Of a stretch of 64,000 bases of DNA, positions 47,501-58,441 are shown piece by piece (positions within the stretch are counted from its first letter, which is position 1; each line of letters opens with the position of its first letter). The notes under the pieces were generated by a model. It was not told the DNA's origin, ran no database searches, and saw only the letters and a list, made by a program, of their open reading frames with translations. The translations under genes were made by a program, and so were the position numbers. The DNA is from Liolophura sinensis. Its lineage: Eukaryota > Mollusca > Polyplacophora > Chitonida > Chitonidae. The DNA lies in the NCBI RefSeq assembly GCF_032854445.1, contig NC_088302.1:47470645-47534644 (forward strand), written 5' to 3'.

Positions 47501-50500
47501 TTTTTTCTTCGAATTTATTTAATTGCTTTTGATTCCATGTGTATGAAAACTCATAAAAATGGAAAAATAATCAAGTTTAAAAGACGGTATAAACGAATTT
47601 TTTCCAAGTGAGTGACAAGTTCAAATTTTTCAATCGTTTCGCATTCCTTGAGAACGTACAAAATCATTAAATTCGACTGTTTGCAGACGCAGTCTTAGGC
47701 TAGTTGATCAGAAATGACTTTGTATACATTATTGCTTCTTACTGGATTTTCATTGATTACATGTAGAAAAAAAAGAAATGCCGATTTAATCACACACATC
47801 ATCTACAAATTGCTCCATCGGTTTCACTGTGAAATACGTATTATTGTTCGGTCTGGGTGACACTTTTGAGTAGTTGTCAAAATGAGGAAAAAAAAAGGAC
47901 GAAAATACCGATTTCTGTTTTCAAGACTATTTTCTGAATATGTTTCTGATCATCAGGTCAGGTAATTCATGTTCAGGGTAAAGTTTTTCCTTTATCTCCT
48001 ATTTTTCTGTGAAGTCTGTTAGCCGAAGTGTATTGATATTTGGTCACCATTTCGTGCTAAATTTTGTACTTAGAAGTAGGGTTAGTCAATTTTCAGACCA
48101 GATTCTGTGCTATACCCAGTTTCTTCAAAATAATCAAAAAACTGTTTTATTAACGTTCAGAGATTACTCCTGTTCATTTGAATAAAAGAGCGGTCTGACA
48201 GACAAATAAATGTATAGTATGTTACAAAAGAGTTAATCTAATATTTCACTGATATGCCCTAATATGCTAAATTTTAATTGGACTGGTCGATAACGAATTT
48301 GTATTTGTATTTCTTTATCATTATTTCAAGTTTTGTCGATCTATTCATTTGATAAGGGCCTAGAGTGTATTTTAGCAGCTGACAAAAAATGTAGAAAAGT
48401 TTTTTTTAGCCTGAACAGAATACTGCGAGTTGTTTGCATGGGATTTACTTTCAATTTTGTCCTTCACAACTAAATTTCTTTGCCAACTATGACGATGTGA
48501 AAATATGAAGGAGCCACTGTTATTATTTCAGAAAGTCAACGCTATTAAGCAGCAAGTAGATAATGGTGTTGAAGCATTCGGGCATGAAGAAAAGTCGGCG
48601 TTTTTGACATATTTGTTGTCCCAGAGTTCTCTAACGCCGGAAGAAGCTAACTCTTCCGCAGTCGACCTGATGATGGGTGCGGTGGAAACGGTAAGATAAA
48701 AAATAAAACACATGAATCAATACTCAACAAAAAAATGTATCGAAAATGTTAGAAAATCAGCAAATAGCAACCACCTTATCAGAACGAGTCAAACTGTCTC
48801 CTCCAATTTGAGAACAAAATGCAATATCTAATGGATTTAATATTATTTGTCAGATTTGACAAAAGTAAACGAATTCTCTATTTATTGAATTTTATTTTCA
48901 ATGTTTTTTATTTTCGTTTTAGACTTCCAATGGAACAATATGGACACTGTACTGTCTGGCCCAAAACCCAGAGGCCCAAGAAAAAATATATGAAGAGTTG
49001 TCAAAGGTTCTCCCAGAGGACGGGGAAATCACTGCCAAGAACTTAACGGACATTCCCTACATAAAAGCCTGTTTAAAGGAAACGTTTCGAATTTATCCAA
49101 TTACATTCGCCACAAGTCGTTATCTGCAGGACAACACAGAGATCGCTGGATATGAGGTGCCCGCGGGGGTGAGTTATCAATAAATTACTTTCCATTTTGA
49201 ATTATTCATAGAACACCAAAAGTTTTGACACCCTCAAGGACTAACTGATCTAAACTATTCCAGATTTAACGACTTAATTTCTACGATAATTTTCACGACA
49301 CTGACATCAATAATGTACGATCAAAATTGTAGTTACTAATTAATTTATTTACTTCCCTCCATTTGTGGTACATATGGCCTTGGAACTCATGAGGCTACTG
49401 TTTGTCTCATTACACACATAATCCCTTCAAAGAGCCTTCTATAGTCTGTTTCTTTCAGAGAGTCCCATGTATACAGCCTTGTAAAATCAGTCATATTCTC
49501 TACCAAAATTGCCTTTAACCAGTGACACGGAATAATTCAAGCTCTACACATTCATATGTTGAACGTCCATATTATTACAAGGAAAATGCAGTTAAAATGG
49601 GCGTGGAGAGTAATTTGTTTTACAATGGTTGCACCAATAAGCGGTTAGAACTCCATGCAGTAACACAGCCTGCACTACTCTCTCTCTGTGAATACACCAC
49701 ATCGCTTTAATTTCCTATCACCCCTGTCTAAAGCCGTACTGCCGTGAGATCATATACTACAAGACATAAAATAAAATTCATTTATTAAGGTTATATTATA
49801 CTAAAACGGGTAAACAGTTTCAAACATGGCAGTGTCAGTAACAGAGTTTACAGTTAAGTTAATTGCAGTTTAGGAAACTTCACATCAGTACTCTTGACAC
49901 AATATAGTTTCAGCACTCGGCCTTGTTATATATCCGACAGATTTTTCTGAACACGGGCTTAACAACATTTTTGTGTAGCAACTTTCCGTATACCAGGAAA
50001 AAATTCATAGATATCCTGATTTCACCGGTTACTTCTGACCATTTGCGAACTATTGCACTTGTGATGCTGCTCTACTTTTACTGGCTATGTTCTTTTACAT
50101 TATTGTTAAAACAGCGATTACATAAATCTCCAGTGAACTCTGACAAAAGTATAGGCCATGAAGATTAGTGTGCATCACGATAATCAGATGAATTGCACGT
50201 ATACAACGACAATCATATTTATGTGGTGAGGAATCTGGGCTTCACTGAACTTGAGCTGGATCTTCAAGACTCAATCATCTGAACACTGCCCAATGTTTGT
50301 CCCAACGTTTCTCTTGGCTTTAATGAAATGAAATAAGCAAATCATTCCCTTTAACGTTTATATTTACCCAACCTGATTCCAGACGCACGTGCAGGCAAAC
50401 ATCTTCGGGATGGGCCGTGACCCCAATCTGTTTCCAGAGCCCGAAAAGTTCCTCCCAGAGCGCTGGCTTAGGGGTAACACGAGTACGGACTTGAGGGCCT

Positions 50501-51350
50501 TCTCTAATCTGGTCTGGGGACACGGGGCGAGAATGTGTATAGGACGGCGATTTGCCGAACAGGAAATTTACATTGCGTTAGCCAAGGTAAGTTACATATT
50601 GCAGTTTATGCATCAAATCCCAACTCCCATATCTGAAATCATATTTGGGGGAATGTTTGTTACTTCATCGTCTGACGAAGAGAAAATGTTATTTGACCAA
50701 AATATGTCACCCCTTAATGTCAATATACTGGTCTAATTGAGATATGACACACACCTGCACCTATGCAGTTTTTAATGGATCAGTACATTAATTTGATCAA
50801 AATCTCTCACCAATGCGGTCGCTCTGAGTTCAAGTCCAGTCAGCAAGTCAGCAACCTGCGGATAGCCGTGGGTTTCCCCCGGGGTCTCCCGGGTTTCTAC
50901 CCACCATAATGCTGACCGCCGTCGTATAAGTGAAATATTCTTGAGTGTGGCGTAAAACACCAATCAAATTAATAAATAAATAAAAGTTATTCTTGTGAAC
51001 CGGGTGAATATTCTTGTCAACCGGGTGAATATTCTTGTCAACCGGGTGAATATTCTTGTCAACCGGGTGAATATTCTTGTCAACCGGGTGAATATTCCTC
51101 GTTACTTGTCGGTTATACACGATATGTCGGTTATCCACAATTATTCTTCTCTACGCTGGAATTTTCATTCATACATTTGGGGGTTATTAACATATCTGCT
51201 TTTAATCTCCGAATTTTGGTTTTACAGATTATCAAAAACTTCCGCCTGGAATATCGTCACGAGGATCTGGAGCCTGTTCTCAACACCATTATGACACCCG
51301 ACAGGCCAGTCAAAATCGCGTTTGTCCCCAGGAACAAAGCCTCGAGCTAA
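44434..51350 (+). CDS. Mitochondrial-clan cytochrome P450, CYP10-like (whole gene span)
   Basis: Nine exons join in consistent phases to a 553-residue haem-thiolate monooxygenase. Coding pieces: 44434-44562, 45105-45296, 45619-45815, 46322-46512, 47262-47482, 48532-48690, 48923-49168, 50383-50586, 51228-51350. Residues 1-43 are rich in Ser, Thr, Lys and Arg with few acids, as in a mitochondrial import presequence. PGP follows at 80-82, the I-helix GAVETTS at 359-365, the K-helix ETFR at 416-419, PERW at 470-473 and the haem loop WGHGARMCIG at 490-499 with Cys497. RRFAEQE after the haem loop has the basic residues expected for binding adrenodoxin, a mitochondrial-clan trait. Expected partners are adrenodoxin and adrenodoxin reductase in the mitochondrial matrix; the substrate (steroid-like or other) cannot be told. 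Length and style fit mollusc CYP10, from memory. Unlike the neighbouring receptor there is no frame break in 1,662 coding bases. Confidence 0.93.
45105..45296 (+). CDS. P450 exon 2: proline-rich hinge
   Basis: Sixty-four codons, acceptor TCATTACAG, donor GTACGT, phase 0 both sides. It contains VPGPKGLPVVGTLFDYF (residues 79-95), the proline-rich hinge that precedes helix A in P450s. The following intron is 322 nt. Confidence 0.92.
45619..45815 (+). CDS. P450 exon 3: beta-1 sheet and helix B region
   Basis: Begins AYQQRAEEFGPIFKET, the conserved FGPIF(K/R) strand of mitochondrial P450s, and ends in GLGLVN plus two bases of a Ser codon. Contains EGRYPIRREMEPM, matching the EG.YP.R motif of the mitochondrial clan. 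Acceptor TTTCATAG, donor GTAAGT. Intron 3 (506 nt) holds a three-copy 34-bp repeat and a degenerate SINE tail. Confidence 0.92.
45997..46095. repeat. 34-bp repeat, three copies, in P450 intron 3
   Basis: CCTGTATTTTACTAAACAGG followed by ACTAACCCTAGTCT recurs at 45997, 46031 and 46065 with few differences. Confidence 0.8.
46166..46235 (+). mobile_element. Degenerate SINE tail in P450 intron 3
   Basis: CCGCTGTCACCTTAAGTACG followed by GCGTTCAAAACGGAGCAAAC and AAATAAATAAG resembles the 3' end of the SINE family with an internal deletion. Confidence 0.4.
46322..46512 (+). CDS. P450 exon 4: helix C (WHKYR)
   Basis: Completes the split Ser codon and reads QGEEWHKYRTVLSKKMLKPK, helix C with the W...R pair that contacts the haem propionates. 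Ends one base into a Ser codon at GTGAGT. Acceptor ATTTTACAG. Intron 4 (749 nt) contains a copy of the dispersed repeat also found beside the nAChR alternative exons. Confidence 0.92.
46610..46755 (+). mobile_element. Dispersed repeat fragment in P450 intron 4
   Basis: GTATTTCACCAGTTTCGTGT, GACCATTTTATCACACTGTC, GTCGCTCCTCTCGTTTTTCT and CGTCTTAATTATATTGCAAC match, in order, the 5' part, one satellite unit and the 3' end of the element at 29155-29695. This copy has about one unit instead of nine. Confidence 0.65.
47262..47482 (+). CDS. P450 exon 5: helices E to G
   Basis: Completes the split Ser codon, then IGTVLFEERIGCF, a motif (variant of ..VLF..R.G.) conserved in mitochondrial P450s. The F-G region follows, with residues expected to line the substrate channel and touch the membrane. 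Acceptor TTTATTCCAG, donor GTAAAC, phase 0 at the end. The intron after it is 1,049 nt with no repeat recognised. Confidence 0.92.
48532..48690 (+). CDS. P450 exon 6: helix H and first half of helix I
   Basis: Fifty-three codons ending ..VDLMMGAVET at GTAAGA. The exon border cuts the oxygen-activating I-helix motif between the two threonines (ET|TS). Acceptor TTATTTCAG. Following intron 232 nt. Confidence 0.92.
48923..49168 (+). CDS. P450 exon 7: I-helix end, J and K helices
   Basis: Eighty-two codons starting TSNGTIWTLYCLAQNPEAQE and including the K-helix ETFR (residues 416-419), which with PERW forms the structural ERR triad. Acceptor TTCGTTTTAG, donor GTGAGT, phase 0. The next intron (1,214 nt) contains another diverged member of the dispersed repeat near 50020. 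Confidence 0.92.
50015..50110 (+). mobile_element. Diverged dispersed repeat fragment in P450 intron 7
   Basis: TGATTTCACCGGTTACTTCT, GACCATTTGCGAACTATTGC and GCTGCTCTACTTTTACTGGC resemble the start and first unit of the element at 29155. No 3' end recognised. Confidence 0.5.
50383..50586 (+). CDS. P450 exon 8: PERW and haem-binding loop
   Basis: Sixty-eight codons starting THVQANIFGMGRDPNLF, with FLPERWLR and the haem loop WGHGARMCIGRRFAEQE. The proximal cysteine ligand is residue 497. The residue at the usual Phe of the F..G...C.G signature is Trp490. Acceptor GATTCCAG, donor GTAAGT. The next intron (641 nt) holds a SINE and a 21-bp tandem array. Confidence 0.93.
50805..50984 (+). mobile_element. 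SINE copy in the last P450 intron
   Basis: Begins with a tRNA-derived part including a B-box-like GAGTTCAAGTCC (50825-50836), then the same central and 3' blocks as the copy at 44018 and a tail of AATAAATAAATAAA. A 21-bp tandem array starts two bases after the tail. Orientation is the same as the host gene. Confidence 0.8.
50987..51091. repeat. 21-bp tandem array, five copies, in the last P450 intron
   Basis: Five units of ATATTCTTGTCAACCGGGTG plus A; units 2-5 are identical. The array begins right after the SINE tail and ends about 136 bp before P450 exon 9. Confidence 0.9.
51228..51350 (+). CDS. P450 exon 9: C-terminal beta sheet
   Basis: Reads IIKNFRLEYRHEDLEP, then a Pro-rich strand (TPDRPVKIAFVPR) and stop TAA 51348-51350. 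This is the normal C-terminal end of mitochondrial P450s. Acceptor TTTTACAG. Confidence 0.92.
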   Translation: MIKNFRLEYRHEDLEPVLNTIMTPDRPVKIAFVPRNKASS

Positions 51351-51371
51351 CAACAACTCGTCGTTGCATGA

Positions 51372-51377
51372 AATAAA
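51372..51377 (+). terminator. Polyadenylation signal of the P450 gene
   Basis: AATAAA lies 22 nt after the stop codon, followed by T/G-rich sequence (51390-51420). It is close to the stop, implying a very short 3'UTR, unless later signals are used. Confidence 0.6.
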
Positions 51378-51869
51378 AAGTAACTCTGGTTTTAGCTTCA
51401 TGTCATTGGCCTTCACAGTCATATACAGTCAGCATTTCATCAAAATTCTTCTTTTTTCGCAATGTTATTAGAAACACAAAAATTCTATCTCGAAAACAAA
51501 TGTAAAAACATTTTTTTCTATGAATAGTATTTCCGTAAATTGTGGAAGGATTTAAAACAATGTTAGCCTAAGTTTTAATGTTCAAATATCATAAATATCT
51601 GAATATGATAATTGTTAAAGCTGTACATATCGGCAGCATTGCAATATGAGGAACAGGTCATTTTAATATAGGGCATAAATAATGACTGGGAATTAAATTG
51701 TCTTGTTTTGTAATGAGCAACATTTAATCATTAGCATTTTTTTTCAAATTTTTCAATATTGGTTGTGATTGAGGCATTTCCGTTTCGTTACAAAACCAAG
51801 ATGAGAATATTCGATGAAAAATTACAATCAGATTCATTGCCAATCCGATTGTATCTCTTATCAGGGGCC

Positions 51870-52080
51870 ATGATTGACGTAGTCGTTGTTAATTGCTCGT
51901 GACAAACGAGATAGCGGGTTCAAAACCTATTCTACCTGGAACGGCCTCGACTTTAAGTCAGCAGGTTTGTCAGGTAGCCAGCAAAAGTTGGTGGTTTACT
52001 CCGGACAATCCGGTTTCCCTCCTGTAAACATTGTTTAAGAGCTAGATTCTTGAGTGCGGTGTGAAACATCAATCAGTAAG
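51870..52080 (+). mobile_element. Diverged SINE copy downstream of the P450
   Basis: A tRNA-like head with B box GGTTCAAAACC (51917-51927) is followed by TTGGTGGTTTACTCCGG, CCGGTTTCCCTCCTGTAAAC and CTAGATTCTTGAGTGCGGTG, matching the order of blocks in the other copies. The A-rich tail is lost. It is not an intact tRNA gene. Confidence 0.65.
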
Positions 52081-55000
52081 GATTATAACATACTCCTTGT
52101 TATAAAAAGGTAATATCTATCAAAAACAAAAGTGAAAGAAAGAGAACATCAAAAATGGCATATCTCTATGATAATATGATATCAAAGACCAAAGAATGAA
52201 TATTTCTGTTTTCTGCATTTGTTGTCACAACAAATTAGTTCTCAATGTCAATCTAACTGGATATGTTTTAGTTTCGAATTATGTCCAGTGGTAATATATA
52301 GCTTGCCATTAACAATTAATAAGAAAATTATTTCACTTGAGTACAGCACATTCACGTTGTGTGATCTGTGAAACAATCTATATTTTCTTCGAAGACATTT
52401 TGTCACCTCGTTCAAGATTGTTACAAAAATGGCCAGCCTTTTTCACTGGACGCATTCAGTGGGCAAAAGGGTATGGCGCTCATTGTGTAACTGGGAAACT
52501 TTTGCTGAAAAATGAGCACATATATAACTGGATCATGTCAGTCGCAAGGCATTGTTGTCAATTTGGAGAATATATCGCCTTTCTATCCAGCTGAACAGTT
52601 CTACAGTCACACGAACTTTTGTTCATCATAGATCTTGACGACTGTTCAGAAGACAGAACATATTGGATTTTACATTTTCTGCTACACTGCAGTATTTCTA
52701 AATTCGCAAAGAAACTTCACAGATTTCTACGGCACAATCATGCAACCTATATTTTGTGTGATTCATCACGAGAAATGGCCGCCATTTTGAATTTTAGTGT
52801 TCCTCTCTAAGTGTCTCTAAAACAGTACGATGTCTAAAAATTAAACTTAGTTCATTGGCATACAATGCCCATCTTATGGCCTTGCGGAACGCCCGTCAAT
52901 TCTGAAGCCACCTGAATTGCGTCCATCTTGGATGGTACTTTCCCTGCACATATTCTTCTTCTGTTCTGTGATACGTCCCACTTTTTGTGTAGTTTTAACA
53001 GTTAAGTTTGGCACAATCATTGTAGATTAACCACCCAAAACGGTGTTTTACAACATTGATACCGACATATTTTGGTGGGAAGAAGATCCCATAATAATTC
53101 TTATAAGCACCTTTGTCTCCCAGGCTGCAGCAATTATTTGGAACTGTTTTTCATAATTACAATTCCTTTCGCAAATCCGCTAAATTAGACCTTGCATTAT
53201 TCATTTTCTTACACATTCCTTATTTCTATTGATTTTAAAAGTATTTCATTTCCAGAGTGTTTCCTCTTCTGCAAAATTTAGCTCTTTTCGTTACATTGTA
53301 CTCAAAAGCAACAGTAATGCCGTATACTCTGAAGAGGAAAATGTTACTTAAGGACTCTGGTTTCAGTATTATTTTCGTTCTTAGACAGAGCTTCAAACGG
53401 TGCATTAGTGGACTAAATTTCATTTTAGAACGGATGTTTTTGCTACTGCTAATACTTTTGTTAATACAACTGTGTATACAATTACTATACTACTAGAGGA
53501 ATACGCTTGCTTCTACTCACGTTCTTCTGTTGCGCGTTTTAGAAAGCTCATGGTACGAAATACGAGTAAGAGACGCAGAAGATTAGAGGTATCCAAATCG
53601 TTGTACATTATAGTGGCACTCTCGTCTCAAGTGCTGTTCAAAAGGCGCCGCAAAAGAACGCCAGTGGGAGTAATCGTCTTTCGTAACTCCTCCCACTATT
53701 GTTGCATCTTATCCTTTACGCATTAAAATTTCGCCTGGCAAAAAGTTGTGTTTTCTGTATTTTTATTTGAGCGTAAACGAGCGTGTTTACAAGACATTAA
53801 TTGCATTATCGAATGCTTTCTTTGTGTGTGTATGTGTTTTTTTTGTGTGAAAGGTGTCATGTTGACTAAGAGACTCGGCTTTACTGATCATGTCTATCAT
53901 AAGTTATGATCAGCAGGCGACACCTAACGGCGCCGTTTATAAGTAGAGTTACTAAGCTGGATGAGATCGAGAATTTGAATCCAGCTTTCGTAGGTATCTG
54001 GGGGAAGTAACGGTTTCTTTTAGATTCCGGTTGGTGGTATATTGCATATCATAGAGACGTTTTATCAAAAGATATTAAAATCCCTACTGAGTACTAAAGC
54101 GAAACCTAAGTGTCTGACAGCGTTTGACCTTCGGTGGTCCTGCCTCAGCAGAATCGTTCAATGATCTGTGCGATTCGATGGGTTCGAACATCCGCCTATT
54201 AAACGGGAGGCCCGGGGTTCAAACGCCAGTCATGTCTGGTGTCATAGGAATGGAGGCTGCGTTATACATTTGTACGGCCTGCTGTATGGAGACAAGGTCA
54301 TGATTTCACCCAAATAGGCTTGAAAGTAGCCTTTAACATCAAGTAAAACATGTGTGGATATTTCTGGGAAAGTCTCAGAGTTGTTTACGAGCATGAATGC
54401 TTGATTATGGTTTAAAGTTAATGGCCATATCGTTGCGAGTACATTCATCAATTCACATAGGATTGATTGATTGATGGATTGATGGATTGATCTAATAAAA
54501 TGAGAATATTTCGCTTATAGCGAGTTTCAAGGGAGGTCACCGTGGTAACTGTAGTAAACCACTGACGTTTGGCAGGTAACAGGAAATTTTCCAACGTGTG
54601 ACTCTCACAACAGAACTAGTTCAATATGCATGTTATATGGACTGAAGTCAAGTAATCTCAAACAAAATTCGTCCAAGTCTGGATAAACGACACTATGAGC
54701 GCTGCATGTCGACTGTCAGAGGCTGATATTGAGCAAATATTTCGTGTGTCTGATTTATGGAATTAGAATCATCGCAGCCTTTTGACGCCCCATGTACTGC
54801 TAGCTGTTTCCTGTTGGACGTTCCAAAACTGGAAAAAGCCATATGTTTACTTCCTGCAAAAAAGTGAAATAATGAAACAGATGTTGAGTGAAACGTCCAA
54901 AATGATGTGCTTAAACAAAAGTGCATAACGCGTTTGACGAAACTCTGTGTGATAAAGAATAATTACATAGAATTACATACATAATAATAAGACACCATTT

Positions 55001-55310
55001 CCGAGACACCTGTTCTTGGGAATGCCTGTGGTATGGACAAAGGGAATTTAACAGATTCCTGCTGAAGGCCGTTTCTATTTTTCGTATAACTGGTATATAT
55101 CGTATCGATCTGCAGGCAATACGACTTGTCTTTAGACAAGGATAGAACGAGCATATAATTGCATAACACCCCTACACTGTCAATATTTCAATATCTGCCT
55201 GCTAATGAAGGTGAGATTAGCAGCAGTCAGTGCCACCTGGAAAGCCCTACGCGAGACCTGCTGAACCTTACCTACACCACAGCTCCATTGGTCCCTTGTA
55301 ATACAGGGAG

Positions 55311-55404
55311 CGTGACGGCCTGTCGTATTCCAGACACCGTGACGGCTTGTCGTATTGCAGACACCGTGACGGCTTGTCGTATTGCAGACACCGTGACGGC
55401 TTGT
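55311..55404. repeat. 27-bp tandem array, 3.5 copies
   Basis: CGTGACGGCTTGTCGTATTG followed by CAGACAC repeats at 55311, 55338, 55365 and partly 55392. The unit holds a CpG-rich half. A run of nine-residue repeats in an open frame here is a by-product. Confidence 0.88.
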
Positions 55405-58390
55405 AATAGTAGGAAGATAGTGACGGATTTTTGTTTTGTACGGCCTAGACCTAGGCCGTACCACGGCGGCTTAACTATGGTCGCAGTATAGGCGGGCGCT
55501 ATCAGCCACCATGGCCCCTTGCCTTTAAATTTTACGATATATGTGTATCGTTGATCGGCCCTGATTAAATGTGCGACACTTTTGTCATGACCGAAAGTTG
55601 CGAGTGTGGCGTCAAAAAAAAAGCTCTAAACTGGTTTCGTGTGTCTCTAGAGACTTAGATTGAAACTGAATTGTAAACCATGATTTGACGGAATTGAACA
55701 TTTATAGTATCACATTAAAAGAATTTGCTATTTTTTCACTGTGTTATTATTGAAAGGGCATCTATATCTCCATTCTGTTAACTGTTTTACAATTGTCTAT
55801 GTAAGAATATGTGACAAAGTAATCAAAACTGCTTTGAAATTATATCTGACACGTTTAAGTATAATCCATAAAGTCAGTCTCTATTGCGAGGGTACGGATA
55901 TCACAAACACTTGAGTGTGATTCTCGAACAAAAAGAATTTGCGTGGTGAACTGTTATGTGAAACCAAAGCCAATGGATTGTCCCTTTATGTCAGTCTTAA
56001 ATGTGATGACACAAAGGCTTGTATCTGACTTCAAAATGACGAAACTCTTGTGATGTAAACGTAACACTATTGGCTGGCCACTTGGGCATCGTTCGCGCGG
56101 AGAAAGCTGGCCTGGCTCTTAACGTGGAAGACGCTCACGTGGCAGTGATATGGCTCGTCTGTTATGTAATACGTATCAATTCCGGCTAGGTTAATATTCC
56201 TTTGTCCATGTACCGGAAAATTTGCACTCTTGGGTTAATTGTACCTGCTTAGGCGAGAAACCAAATATGCTGGTGGCGCGCCTAGGGCGATGTGTAGGTT
56301 AGTGTGGAATGGAAAGCCAACCAGCTCGCCTTCGGCGGTTGCCAGAGCGGTGCCCGCCGAGTCTGTTTACCTTCTGCTTGGGTATCTGCAAAGCCACTCT
56401 CTTGTACTAAAAGGATGTTGACGGCTCCACGAGCGCCAGGCACATCGTTGGCTGCTGCTCGGGCTTGGCAGAGGTTTGTGGCCAGGGATATTGTTCCACA
56501 TTCCTCACTCCGTTCCGCTCAGACCCATAGATACCATCTTAACGACCACTTCAGGATTATCCTATCTAGGGCACTGATGCGATCGACGAGACTTTCCCTC
56601 CCTTAATGCACATTTGGATACAGGTCATGATTGTTTGGACGATGAGCTATTCTTCGTTCCTCCAGCAATCAAGGATTTAGTCGGAATGGTGTTCTCCGAA
56701 CTAAATTTTTCACAACCATGCAGTCGCGCATTTCAGCATTCACATTCTACAAAATATATGTTGACATTCAAATTTCTGGCCAAAAGGCCTGCAAAGGCCT
56801 GCAAACAGACTTATTTATAACAGTTCATCAAATGTAATTACAAAACGCTCAGCCCTGATTTAATGATTAATTAAGTAACCTTTAGTTGATAATTTGCATA
56901 CACGGTACTCAAGCTTAACGAAGATTGCAAGAATAGACTTTGCTCTCCGAATTCCCTGACCAGAAGTACGTCGCTTTGGCCATTCTATACCCTCATAGTT
57001 CTAACTTTTGAAAATATTTTCGCTATCCCATGACCATAAGCTTTTTAGTAAGACAAGAATGTAATGGCTAAAGGTATTTAAGTGATCATAGACGACATGC
57101 ATGTACGCATATAGACAACGAAATTCTCTCCGGCCTTCCCAACCAAAGTAACATTTAGCTACAACATTTTACGTTTGTTATACACAGGATTTGGCAATTT
57201 ATCTGTGCAGGGTCATAAGAAACGTTTGGGGAACGTACCACGCGGCCAAACTGTAGGTATGCCTATGATTAGGTAGTACATAAGATCTGACTGTATACAA
57301 AATATTTGATTGTACACATGATGTGTTAATGGTACACACAACATGCCAGAGTGCATGATTTTATATATCACATCATTTCATAAATCACACGATTCGATAA
57401 TACACATTGTTTGGTAGTTCACTCAACTTCGTTGTTCATCGTATCTTGCAGCAAAAACAATATTTCACCGTACCGTACCGTACACAATTTAGTAGATGTC
57501 ATTTGAAAGTACATAAAAGTTGGTAGTTCATTTTGTTGAAATGCGTGAATATATGCTTTTGGTACTGCACACAGTGCTATTCACCAATGGAAGGACCCTG
57601 TTTTTAAGGTTTTACAACTTTAATACAGCTAAGACAGTCAGTTACATCTACTGTACCGAGTTCCGCATCACTCACTTCGTGTAGGTAGGCGTACATAAGT
57701 CTGAAGGTCATGCTTACCGAGAAGGACATAGTACCAGAATCATCTATCATTTTGGACAGCTGTGTAATTACAGTCAACTGTACCCTGCTCATAAACACTG
57801 AACGGGCGATCGACAGTGCCACGAATGCTGACCTAGACCAACTAGGGTATGTACAGTACATAAATTCAGCGAAGCCCATCGAAAGTTCAGATGTGGATTT
57901 AAATCCTAACAGTTTGTTTTGCGTGAGATATGTTTAAAGTAATTAGTGTCTTTATATCGGATGATTTGCTCTCCGTTATGCAAAAAAGTACACAATGCCC
58001 CAGGTATAGCAAGCCAGTCGATTTCGCCGAGGAAACGTATTCAAATTTTTCCGCAAAAACAGATGACCACTTGTCTACAAGTAAATAAATCCGTTCTTGG
58101 TAAGTCAACCAGTTTTGATCAGAAGGAAGTTTTCCTGTCTAATGCATAACGCTTACCCAAGTTAATTCTGCGCATGGCGTTAAGATAAATAAATAAATAA
58201 ATAGACAAGTTGGAACGGCTCTAAATATAATGGAGGTGGAGCAAGATGGAGCAAATCTGCACACTTGCAAACTCCAACAAATGCAACTATTATATAATTC
58301 GAAATACCAGTTGTACCATCCATAAATGGTTGAGAATAACAGCTGTGTTCAAAAAGACTAAACGACACGCATAATTTTGAAAGCGTTTGG

Positions 58391-58391
58391 G

Positions 58392-58441
<50 letters not shown>
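58391..58441. repeat. (GATT)n microsatellite
   Basis: About twelve GATT units, followed to 58545 by decayed copies mixed with ACTAGTATTAATCATGATTG-type repeats. A shorter GATT/GATG run lies at 54462-54492. Confidence 0.9.

Noticed and set aside
54170-54245. Two tRNA T-loop-like sequences
   Set aside because: No acceptor stem or anticodon arm can be built around either; probably SINE debris.
55159-55491. 110-codon frame with nine-residue repeats
   Set aside because: Translation of the 27-bp array; the opposite strand is also open.
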